From positions 1 through 9,507 of the forward strand of contig JBKQVG010000030.1 in NCBI GenBank assembly GCA_052325345.1: DNA of 9,507 nt. The letters run 5' to 3'. A program made the translations under genes and the position numbers. This DNA comes from JBEKYD01 sp052325345. Its GTDB lineage: Bacteria > Acidobacteriota > Terriglobia > Bryobacterales > Bryobacteraceae. The notes beneath the pieces are model-generated. The model searched no databases. It had not been told where the DNA came from and saw only the letters and a program-made list of their open reading frames with translations. Every line of letters starts with the position of its first letter. Position 1 is the stretch's first letter. This document shows positions 1 through 5,542 of this stretch, piece by piece.

Positions 1-297
1 TCCCGCGTGGTTGAGATGACCCGGAAGGAATCCGAGGTGATCGTGGAGGCCATTTTCGACAGCATCGTGCGCTCACTGCGTACTGGCGACAAGATCGAAA
101 TCCGCGGTTTCGGAAGTTTCCGGACGCGCCAGCGGCAGCCCCGGATCGGCCGTAATCCGAAGACCGGCGCGCGAGTAGAAGTGCCTGCCAAGAAAATCCC
201 TTACTTCAAGCCGAGCAAGGAATTGAAAGACGTGGTGAATAATTCCGCCATCCCGAGCGCGCCCCCGCCGGCTCCGGAACCCCTGGCCAACCCGTAG
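1..297 (+). CDS. HU/IHF-family DNA-binding protein, 5' end cut off by window
   Basis: This is a small histone-like protein that bends and compacts DNA as a dimer in the nucleoid. The reading frame is open from base 1 (Ser-Arg, then Val-Val-Glu-Met). The part seen begins inside helix 1, so about 10-12 N-terminal residues, including the true start, lie outside the window. The GTG at position 7 is unlikely to be the real start. Visible family marks are the core GDKIEIRGFGSF and the arm sequence GRNPKTG, whose proline intercalates into DNA in this family, followed by VPAKKIPYFKPSKELK. The core resembles IHF-beta as much as HU, so I do not assign a symbol. A Pro/Ala-rich tail of about 16 residues (from AIPSAPPPAP onward) extends beyond the usual end. 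The HIT gene follows after 21 bp and may be co-transcribed. Confidence 0.93.
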   Translation, partial: SRVVEMTRKESEVIVEAIFDSIVRSLRTGDKIEIRGFGSFRTRQRQPRIGRNPKTGARVEVPAKKIPYFKPSKELKDVVNNSAIPSAPPPAPEPLANP

Positions 298-318
298 CCC
301 TTCCGCGGCCGGACTCTC

Positions 319-822
319 ATGGACTATCTGTGGACACCCTGGCGATTTCAGTACGTCGCCGGGTTGGGGAATCGGAGTGCGTGCGTATTCTGCGCCGCGG
401 CGGCCGCCGGAAACGACCGGGAATGGCTGGTGGTGCACCGGGCGACTCATCATTTTGTCATCCTCAACCGATTTCCATACACCTCCGGGCACCTGATGGT
501 GGTTCCCTACGCCCACCTCGCGGACCTGGAAGAATTGCCGCCCGATGCGCTGCCGGAGATGATGCGGCTGGGCCGCCGCGCCGTGCGGCATTTGAAGAAG
601 TTGTACCGGCCGAACGGGCTAAACCTGGGAATGAATCTGGGCGAGGCCGCCGGCGCCGGCATTGCCTCCCATTTGCATTTGCACGTGCTCCCGCGGTGGA
701 TCGGCGACACCAGTTTCATGACCGTAACGGGCGAGACGCGCGTATTGCCGGAGGCGCTCGAGACGACCTGGGAAAAACTGCGGGGGGCATTTGAGACGGA
801 AGCAGGCGGTGAGCCTGCATAG
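319..822 (+). CDS. HIT-family nucleotide hydrolase/phosphorylase (Ap4A phosphorylase-like)
   Basis: This 167-residue cytosolic protein belongs to the histidine triad superfamily. Members hydrolyse or phosphorolyse nucleotide-phosphate bonds, for example in diadenosine polyphosphates or adenylylated substrates. The triad is clear: H118-L-H120-L-H122-V, where the middle His would be the nucleophile. It is preceded by the NLGMNLGEAAGAG segment, which shapes the nucleotide pocket. Residues 44-63 (HHFVILNRFPYTSGHLMVVP) are the typical HIT beta-strand block. An N-terminal DYLWTPWR motif and a C22-x-x-C25 pair resemble the bacterial subgroup that includes the mycobacterial Ap4A phosphorylase; the cysteines may bind zinc. 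The ATG at 319 is chosen because the family motif starts right after it. There is no clear Shine-Dalgarno, so coupling to the upstream HU-like gene, 21 bp away, is likely. The exact substrate cannot be told from sequence. Confidence 0.9.
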   Translation: MDYLWTPWRFQYVAGLGNRSACVFCAAAAAGNDREWLVVHRATHHFVILNRFPYTSGHLMVVPYAHLADLEELPPDALPEMMRLGRRAVRHLKKLYRPNGLNLGMNLGEAAGAGIASHLHLHVLPRWIGDTSFMTVTGETRVLPEALETTWEKLRGAFETEAGGEPA

Positions 823-823
823 C

Positions 824-848
824 CCGCTTGAAGCGGCGAGATCGCCGC
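824..848 (+). terminator. Possible weak terminator hairpins after the HIT gene
   Basis: Two overlapping, mutually exclusive hairpins start just after the HIT stop codon. One pairs CCGCTT (824-829) with AAGCGG (831-836) around a single base, which is sterically poor as RNA. The other pairs GCGGCG (833-838) with CGCCGC (843-848) around a 4-nt loop. No T-run follows, so it is not a canonical intrinsic terminator and may be chance in GC-rich DNA. A further 6-bp hairpin, GAATCT/AGATTC, lies at 864-882. Confidence 0.3.
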
Positions 849-905
849 ATCCCATGTAGGCCTGAATCTTATTGGGAGATTCTTGGCCCCTGCGGCACGA
901 TTCGC

Positions 906-937
906 GTGGGGCAGACCGTCGTTTTTGGTGGTCTGCC
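906..937 (+). repeat. REP-like hairpin repeat, left copy
   Basis: The unit begins GTGGGGCAGACC and ends GGTCTGCC. Its arms GGCAGACC (910-917) and GGTCTGCC (930-937) form a perfect 8-bp stem with a 12-nt loop. The reverse complement of 1083-1114 matches this unit at 29 of 32 positions, so the two are inverted copies of one repeat. The pair brackets a transposase remnant, the typical arrangement of REP elements with their RAYT transposase. Confidence 0.8.
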
Positions 938-939
938 AG

Positions 940-1078
940 CCGGATTCTTTTCGACGCTCTCTGATCGCAGTCCGGTCGACTGAAGAGCTGGAGGACGTGA
1001 TCCGCTACGTGGAAAGCAATCCCATGCGCGCCGGACTGGCGAACGCCGAGGACAAGTGGATCTGGTCGAGCGCGGGAT
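940..1078 (+). pseudogene. Decayed C-terminal fragment of a REP-associated (Y1-type) transposase
   Basis: One + frame in this gap encodes a stretch ending IRYVESNPMRAGLAN, then KWIWSSAG. It closely resembles the C-terminal signature of REP-associated tyrosine transposases (family pattern YIxxNPVRAGLV, then WxWSS). The upstream part, STEELEDVIRY, fits the preceding helix. The N-terminal HUH metal-binding region and the catalytic tyrosine helix are absent: upstream of about 940 the frame runs straight into the left hairpin repeat, and downstream of 1078 into the right one. A frame with a possible TTG start at 883 spans 78 codons, but part of that is simply translated repeat. I read it as a non-functional remnant. 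The two flanking inverted repeats support the assignment; the identification is by motif only. Confidence 0.72.
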
Positions 1079-1114
1079 GTAGGGCAGACCACAAACAACG
1101 ATGGTCTGCCCCAC
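1079..1114 (-). repeat. REP-like hairpin repeat, right copy (inverted)
   Basis: The arms GGGCAGACCA (1082-1091) and TGGTCTGCCC (1102-1111) form a perfect 10-bp stem with a 10-nt loop. After one A:C mismatch, two further pairs extend it to 1079/1114. Read on the - strand it begins GTGGGGCAGACC, like the left copy. It ends 8 bp past the stop codon of the - strand dehydrogenase gene, so in that gene's transcript it could end transcription or protect the 3' end. It lacks a T-run. Confidence 0.8.
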
Positions 1115-1122
1115 GGTGACCT

Positions 1123-2154
1123 CTATTCTCCGCAGCGCACGATCAGTTTGCCCACTCCGTCCGCGTACGCTTCGGTGAGCTCGAAGGCCTCCGCGATCTT
1201 GGCGAGCGGCCGGGTATGAGTGATCAGCGGCGCAAACCACGCGGTGTGGCTCGCGATCAGCTCCAAGGCGGCTTCCGATTCATGATTGGAGCGGCGCACG
1301 TTGAAGATGGCGAGTTCCTTGCGGCGCATGGGCGAAACCTCGAACTCGGCGTGAGTGCCGGAATGTATGCCCGTGAGCACCACCCGGCCGCCATTGCGCG
1401 CGGCGCGGATGGCGGCATTGATGGTGTCCGCCTTGGCGGCGCAATCGATGGCGCAATCCACTCCGCGGCCGGCGGTGTCGGCCGCGATCTGGCGATCGGC
1501 ATCCGCCGCGGCCAGCGCGGCGTGCGCGCCCATGTGCCTGGCCAGTTCGCGGCGGTGCGCCACGGGCTCCACGGCGAAGATGCGCCCGGCGCCGGCCAAC
1601 TTCAGGCAGGCGATGGTCAACAGGCCGATGGGGCCGGCGCCCCACACAGCCACGGTTTCACCCAGCTCCACCGCGGCGAATTTCATGGAGTGCATCGCGA
1701 CGGCCAGCGGCTCGACCAGGCTGGCGACATCCAGAGAAAGCCCGTTGGGAACCGGCATCACGTTGGCCAGCGGCAGATTGACCCGTTCGCGAAAGAAGCC
1801 GGGGTTGCCCGGAGTGCTCAGAAAACGAATTTGGGCGCAGATATTGTGGCGCCCCGATCGGCAAAACTCGCAGTGGTAGCAGTAGTGCGCCGGCTCCAGC
1901 ACGGCGCGGTCGCCGCGCGACCATCCGGTCACACCCGCGCCGACCTTGACCACGGTTCCGGCGGGCTCGTGCCCCAGAACCATCGGGTATACGGCGGGCG
2001 TATCGCCAACGGCGCCCTCCGCGTACGAATGCACATCCGAACCGCAGATGCCTACCGAATCGGCCCGCACCTGCACTTCGCCCGGTTGGGGTTCTTCGAT
2101 CTCTTGCTGCGTCAGGCGGAATTCGCGCGGCGCCGTCAATTGGGCTACTAGCAT
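1123..2154 (-). CDS. Zinc-dependent medium-chain alcohol/polyol dehydrogenase
   Basis: This 343-residue soluble oxidoreductase belongs to the MDR superfamily, nearest in style to the sorbitol/threonine dehydrogenase branch. It would oxidise a secondary alcohol or polyol with NAD(P)+. Catalytic-zinc ligands are visible as C37 (GICGSD), H62-E63 (GHE) and E148 (SLVEPLAVAMH). The structural-zinc lobe has C92, C95, C98 and C106. The Rossmann glycine motif is G172-A-G174-P-I-G177, and the acidic E196 after strand beta-2 (IFAVEP) favours NAD+ over NADP+. The ATG at 2154 is preferred over an in-frame one six codons upstream, because AGGAG sits 5 nt before it and family members begin close to this point. 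The gene is divergent from the small + strand gene at 2211. Its substrate cannot be told from sequence. Confidence 0.92.
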   Translation of the reverse strand: MLVAQLTAPREFRLTQQEIEEPQPGEVQVRADSVGICGSDVHSYAEGAVGDTPAVYPMVLGHEPAGTVVKVGAGVTGWSRGDRAVLEPAHYCYHCEFCRSGRHNICAQIRFLSTPGNPGFFRERVNLPLANVMPVPNGLSLDVASLVEPLAVAMHSMKFAAVELGETVAVWGAGPIGLLTIACLKLAGAGRIFAVEPVAHRRELARHMGAHAALAAADADRQIAADTAGRGVDCAIDCAAKADTINAAIRAARNGGRVVLTGIHSGTHAEFEVSPMRRKELAIFNVRRSNHESEAALELIASHTAWFAPLITHTRPLAKIAEAFELTEAYADGVGKLIVRCGE

Positions 2155-2159
2155 AAGGA

Positions 2160-2164
2160 CTCCT
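2160..2164 (-). promoter_or_regulatory. Shine-Dalgarno AGGAG deciding the dehydrogenase start
   Basis: Read on the - strand, AGGAG is followed by a 5-nt spacer and the ATG at 2154. This is the strongest ribosome binding site noted in the window and fixes the start of the dehydrogenase. The upstream in-frame ATG at 2172 would place this motif inside the coding region. Confidence 0.8.
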
Positions 2165-2196
2165 GGCGGCAAGTCTCGTGCAACTGCCGCTATTGA

Positions 2197-2202
2197 TAAG
2201 AT
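2197..2202 (+). promoter_or_regulatory. Candidate -10 box (TAAGAT) for the small gene at 2211
   Basis: TAAGAT fits the TAnnnT pattern and ends 8 nt before the ATG. A transcript from it would start at or next to the start codon, giving a leaderless or nearly leaderless mRNA. No convincing -35 was found. The only purine-rich stretch, GGGAG, abuts the ATG with no spacer, which is poor for a Shine-Dalgarno. This is inference from spacing only. Confidence 0.35.
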
Positions 2203-2210
2203 AGCGGGAG

Positions 2211-2588
2211 ATGCTCAACTTCCGCCAGTTCGAAGCCGGGCCGGACCCGTTTGGCCTCAACTACCAAGTGCTGCTCAAGTGGCTGCAAACCGCCATTTCC
2301 ATTCGTCACGCCGATACCGTCGATGTCAAGTTTCTGCTCCGCGGTGAAGATGGGACCCAGACCGCTAAGACAATCGCCTTGCCCCACGCCGATCTGCTGG
2401 CGGTGAGCCGGGCCCTCGGCCGCCCGATGGACGACGCCTGGTGCGGACGCCTGGCCGCGCTCCACCTGCTGGACCTGGTACGCACCGGTGAGGATATGGA
2501 CAAGGACTTGGTGACCGTGCCCCGCTCCGACCTGGAGCGCCACGCCCGCGAACTGGCGCAGGCCGAACGGCAAGCCGCCGGCGCGTAG
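2211..2588 (+). CDS. Small conserved-looking protein of unknown function (125 aa)
   Basis: I do not recognise a named domain. The protein is 125 residues, soluble, with no signal peptide or membrane segment. The N-terminal half (MLNFRQFEAGPDPFGLNYQVLLKWLQTAI...) looks like a compact alpha/beta fold with an IRHADTVDVKFLLRG strand pair. The C-terminal third (PRSDLERHARELAQAERQA) is charged and helical. Codon use and GC content match the neighbours, and an in-frame stop at 2202-2204 rules out an upstream start, so ATG 2211 is the first possible one. It has its own promoter candidate, is divergent from the dehydrogenase, and lies 135 bp before the porin gene with no clear functional link to phosphate uptake. 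The wording of the sequence suggests a lineage-specific conserved protein, but this is an impression. Confidence 0.75.
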   Translation: MLNFRQFEAGPDPFGLNYQVLLKWLQTAISIRHADTVDVKFLLRGEDGTQTAKTIALPHADLLAVSRALGRPMDDAWCGRLAALHLLDLVRTGEDMDKDLVTVPRSDLERHARELAQAERQAAGA

Positions 2589-2609
2589 GACAGGCCTTTC
2601 GGGGTTGTC
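2589..2609 (+). terminator. Possible imperfect terminator hairpin
   Basis: Directly after the stop codon of the small gene, GACAG can pair with TTGTC (one G-T pair). Past one G:G mismatch, CC then pairs with GG around a short loop. Only a few T residues follow (TCTTACC), so termination strength is doubtful. Confidence 0.25.
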
Positions 2610-2612
2610 TTA

Positions 2613-2641
2613 CCCTAACAGCCATTCGTGCGTCCTGTAAC
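2613..2641 (+). promoter_or_regulatory. Weak candidate Pho-box-like repeats upstream of the porin gene
   Basis: CCCTAAC (2613-2619) and CTGTAAC (2635-2641) share their last four bases and lie exactly 22 bp apart. This is the same spacing as the two TTGTAAC copies before pstS. CTGTAAC is close to the classical PhoB half-site CTGTCAT/CTGTAAT. The middle 11-bp position (2624-2630) does not match. The match is weaker than at pstS and could be chance. Confidence 0.3.
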
Positions 2642-2706
2642 CGAATTACGGCTCCGAATAACCTCTGCGTAAACCAATTTTCATCGTTTTCTAACTTGCC
2701 GCCGAC

Positions 2707-2712
2707 TATACT
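2707..2712 (+). promoter_or_regulatory. Candidate -10 box (TATACT) for the porin gene
   Basis: TATACT differs from the TATAAT consensus by one base and ends 11 nt before the porin ATG, implying a 5' leader of only about 4-5 nt. No good -35 stands at the expected distance (TCGTTT with a 17-bp spacer), as is common for activator-dependent promoters. No Shine-Dalgarno precedes the ATG, in line with a near-leaderless mRNA. Confidence 0.5.
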
Positions 2713-2723
2713 CGCCTTTCAAT

Positions 2724-4406
2724 ATGAAACCCGCGAAGCTAACACTTTCACTGTGTCTGTTGTCCGTGCTGGGTTTGCCCGTTGTCCAGGCCCAAAGCGG
2801 AAACAACGACGATGTGCAGCAATTAAAGGCCAAACTGGTCACGCAGCAGAAGGAGATCGACCTGCTGCAGAAGGCATTGGCGGATCAACAGCGCGCGCTC
2901 GATCGCCTTGCCGCGGCTAGCGCTTCCAGCGTGCCGACGAACGCCGCTCCGGCTCCTCTGCCGCACGTGGGCGGATTGGTGGCCAGCACCAGCGGTACGC
3001 TGCCATCCACGGCTTCCGCTTCCCCGGCGGCGCCCAGTCCGTCTCCCGCGTACTATCCGCCCGCTCAGGCGGACAACTCCAATGCCCCTTCCCCGCTGCA
3101 ACTTCTGATCGGCAACGTAAGCATTATGCCGGTGGGCTTTATGGACCTGACTGGCGTGTGGCGCGACAAGGACGCCGGCTCGGGTATCGGCACCAGCTTC
3201 GGCAGCATTCCGTACAACACTGCCACCTCGGCCAAGCTCTCCGAATTCCGCTTCAGCCCGCAGAACTCCCGTCTCGGGTTCCGCATCGACGGCAATTGGA
3301 AGGGCGCCCACTTCATCGGCTATAACGAATTCGACTTTCTGGGCACCAGCGGAAGCAACAACCTGGGCGTCACCAACGGTGCTTTCGTGCCGCGCGTCCG
3401 GCTGTATTGGGTGGATATCCGCAAGGACAAGCTCGAGTTTCTGGCCGGCCAGAGCTGGTCGATGCTGACCCCGAACCGAAAAGGCATTTCGCCTCTGCCC
3501 GGGGACATCTTCTACAGCCAAGTAATGGACGTGAATTACATTGCGGGTTTGACCTGGACCCGGCAGCCGGGCGTACGCGTCGTCTTCCATCCCACCAATC
3601 AGGTGGCGATTGGCTTGGCGCTGGAGAACCCGGACCAGTACATGGGCGGTTCCGCGGGCGGCTCGTCGATTGTTCTGCCCTCGGCTCTCACCGGTCTCGC
3701 GGGCACCGAAATCGATAACCAGACCAATGTGCTCGTGACCCCCAACCTGCACCCGGACATCATCGTCAAAGTGGCCGCCGATCCCACCTCGCGTGTACAC
3801 GTGGAAGTGGCTGGCATCGAGCGGACATTCAAGCTCTGGAACACCACCACCGGCACGGCCTTTTCCGGCGACTATTTCACCAAAGTGGGTGCGGGCGGCT
3901 CGTTCAATGCCAACCTGGAAGTGGTCAAGAACCTTCGCCTGATTTCCAACAACTACTGGAGCGATGGCGGCGGCCGTTACCTGTTCGGCCAGGCGCCCGA
4001 TTTCGTGGTTCGCTCCGACGGCAGCATCAGCCCCATTCACGCCGGCGGCTTCAATGAAGGCTTCGAGGCCAATGCCACCAACAGCCTTCAGCTCTGGGGC
4101 TACTACGGCGGTATTTATATCGGCCGCGACGTGGCGGTCGACGCCAACGGCACCAGCCTGGTCGGCTACGGTTACCGCGGTTCGGCCAACAGCCAGAACC
4201 GCGCCGTCCAGGAGTTCACCATCGGCTTTACCAATACTTTCTGGAAGGACGCGCGTTACGGCGCCCTGAGCCTGATCGGCCAGTACGAGTGGGCCACTCG
4301 CGATCCTTGGTATGTGGCATTGGGCGCACCCAAGGCTACCCACGACAACACCATCTACATGGACGTCCGCTACACGCTTCCCGGCGGTGCGCCGTCCTCG
4401 AAATAG
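2724..4406 (+). CDS. Outer-membrane porin with N-terminal coiled coil (DcaP-like), beside the pst operon
   Basis: This 560-residue exported protein starts with a signal peptide (Lys-rich n-region, hydrophobic core, likely cut after VVQA at residue 23). A coiled coil covers about residues 31-63, with hydrophobic or Gln residues at strict 3-4 spacing: L34, L38, Q41, I45, L48, L52, Q55, L59, L62. A flexible Ala/Pro/Ser linker (about 65-120) leads to a barrel domain from about 125 to the end, rich in alternating beta strands with aromatic edges (RLYWVDIRKDKLEFLAGQSW, ending IYMDVRYTLP). This layout matches trimeric DcaP-type porins, where the coiled coil lies in the periplasm. Substrate is unknown; location immediately before pstSCAB-phoU suggests phosphate or a phosphate ester. 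It could instead be a general channel. It has its own promoter candidate and no Shine-Dalgarno. Confidence 0.82.
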   Translation: MKPAKLTLSLCLLSVLGLPVVQAQSGNNDDVQQLKAKLVTQQKEIDLLQKALADQQRALDRLAAASASSVPTNAAPAPLPHVGGLVASTSGTLPSTASASPAAPSPSPAYYPPAQADNSNAPSPLQLLIGNVSIMPVGFMDLTGVWRDKDAGSGIGTSFGSIPYNTATSAKLSEFRFSPQNSRLGFRIDGNWKGAHFIGYNEFDFLGTSGSNNLGVTNGAFVPRVRLYWVDIRKDKLEFLAGQSWSMLTPNRKGISPLPGDIFYSQVMDVNYIAGLTWTRQPGVRVVFHPTNQVAIGLALENPDQYMGGSAGGSSIVLPSALTGLAGTEIDNQTNVLVTPNLHPDIIVKVAADPTSRVHVEVAGIERTFKLWNTTTGTAFSGDYFTKVGAGGSFNANLEVVKNLRLISNNYWSDGGGRYLFGQAPDFVVRSDGSISPIHAGGFNEGFEANATNSLQLWGYYGGIYIGRDVAVDANGTSLVGYGYRGSANSQNRAVQEFTIGFTNTFWKDARYGALSLIGQYEWATRDPWYVALGAPKATHDNTIYMDVRYTLPGGAPSSK

Positions 4407-4460
4407 TTGGATCGAAGCCTCTAACGTATTGATTATGCAGCGGTTGTATTCGTTGCCAAA

Positions 4461-4489
4461 TTGTAACAAGCCGGCAACCTGTTTGTAAC
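4461..4489 (+). promoter_or_regulatory. Candidate Pho box upstream of pstS
   Basis: TTGTAAC occurs at 4461-4467 and again at 4483-4489, exactly 22 bp (two 11-bp turns) apart. The in-phase middle position, 4472-4478, reads CGGCAAC, sharing the final AAC. PhoB-type response regulators bind 7-bp direct repeats with 4-bp spacers (11-bp period, consensus near CTGTCAT), so this 7-4-7-4-7 layout fits. The last repeat ends 37 bp before the pstS ATG, leaving room for a -10, but I see no good -10 hexamer. A 6-bp inverted repeat GTTGCC/GGCAAC (4452-4457 and 4473-4478) overlaps the site. The regulator gene is not in the window. Confidence 0.55.
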
Positions 4490-4526
4490 TTCAGCGTGAG
4501 AACTTGGAGAAAGGAATAAACCGAAA

Positions 4527-5540
4527 ATGAGAATGAGCAGCACTCTGGCCCTGGCGGGGTTTGCCGGGCTCTGGTTTGCGGGGATTGCGGTAGGGCAATC
4601 GATTAACGCGGCGGGGGCGACGTTTCCCAACGCGATCTATTCACAATGGTTCAACGAATACAAGAACAAGACCGGCGTCGAGATCAACTATCAATCGATC
4701 GGTTCCGGCGCCGGTGTTCAGCAGTTGACGGCGGGAACGGTGGACTTCGGGGCGTCGGACTTTCCCATGTCCAACGAACAGATCGCGGCTCTGAAAATTA
4801 AGGCCTATCATTTCCCGACCGTCCTCGGCGGCGTGGTCATCGTTTACAACCTGCGGGGCGTCAGCCAGCAATTGAAGTTCTCTCCCGACACGCTGGCGGA
4901 TATTTACCTACGCAAGATCGCCAAATGGAACGATCCAAGAATCGCCAAGGACAACCCGGGCGTCAAGCTGCCTCCCGATGAGATCATAGTCGTACACCGC
5001 TCCGACGGCAGCGGCACCACATTCGTATTCACCGATTATCTTTCCAGCGTCAGCCCCGAGTGGAAGAGCAAAGTGGGCGCGGCGCCTTCGCCGAAATGGC
5101 CCACCGGCACCGGCCAGAAAGGCAACGACGGAGTTGCGGGCATGGTCGAAAGCACGCCCGGGTCTATCGGCTACGTAGAGTTGATTTACGCCACGCAGAA
5201 CCACATTGCTTATGCCGAGATGAAGAACAAAAGCGGCGCATTCGTCAACGCGACCGCCGCCACCGTGACCGCTGCAGCGGCGGGCGCGGCGAAGAGCATG
5301 CCTGCCGATTTCCGCGTCTCCATCGTCAACGCGCCCGGCAAGGACGCTTATCCCATTTCCACTTTCACCTACCTTCTGATTCCCAGCCACATTCCGGATC
5401 CGGCCAAGCGTAAAGCCATCAAAGATTTTCTGCGCTGGATGCTGACCGATGGACAGAAGGAAGCCGCGGGTCTGGGTTACGCTCCTCTGCCGAAAGAAGT
5501 CGTAACGAGGGAATTGAAGCAGATTGACCTCGTGAACTAA
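4527..5540 (+). CDS. pstS: Phosphate ABC transporter, periplasmic phosphate-binding protein PstS
   Basis: This protein captures inorganic phosphate in the periplasm and delivers it to PstCA. It has 337 residues with a short signal peptide (h-region LALAGFAGLWFAGIA, likely cut near residue 23). There is no lipobox cysteine, so it is a soluble periplasmic form. All phosphate-ligand motifs of the family can be placed: T32-F33 in AGATFP, S60 in GSGAG, D78 in GASDFPM, and R158, S162, G163, T164 in RSDGSGTT. Length is normal. The ATG at 4527 is chosen with AAGGA 11 nt upstream; a second in-frame ATG at 4533 is possible and would shorten the signal by two residues. It is the first gene of a five-gene operon, 120 bp after the porin gene, with a candidate Pho box in that gap. 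Strong expression under phosphate limitation is expected. Confidence 0.97.
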   Translation: MRMSSTLALAGFAGLWFAGIAVGQSINAAGATFPNAIYSQWFNEYKNKTGVEINYQSIGSGAGVQQLTAGTVDFGASDFPMSNEQIAALKIKAYHFPTVLGGVVIVYNLRGVSQQLKFSPDTLADIYLRKIAKWNDPRIAKDNPGVKLPPDEIIVVHRSDGSGTTFVFTDYLSSVSPEWKSKVGAAPSPKWPTGTGQKGNDGVAGMVESTPGSIGYVELIYATQNHIAYAEMKNKSGAFVNATAATVTAAAAGAAKSMPADFRVSIVNAPGKDAYPISTFTYLLIPSHIPDPAKRKAIKDFLRWMLTDGQKEAAGLGYAPLPKEVVTRELKQIDLVN

Positions 5541-5542
5541 GC

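Noticed and set aside
883..1119. An intact small protein gene in the 823-1122 gap
   Set aside because: Both ends of the frame are translated hairpin repeat, and only the middle resembles a transposase C-terminus. The catalytic regions are missing, so it is treated as a remnant.
1216..2151. A 311-codon + strand open frame across the dehydrogenase gene
   Set aside because: The - strand frame carries all zinc-ligand and Rossmann motifs of the MDR family. The + strand translation is a compositional shadow.
2823..4469. A 548-codon open frame antisense to the porin gene
   Set aside because: It mirrors the codon-position GC bias of the porin gene. The + strand protein has a signal peptide, coiled coil and barrel strands, while the antisense product resembles no family.
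4452..4478. GTTGCC/GGCAAC inverted repeat as a terminator for the porin gene
   Set aside because: The stem is only 6 bp with a 15-nt loop and no T-run, and it overlaps the stronger direct-repeat signal. Chance or an operator dyad is as likely.
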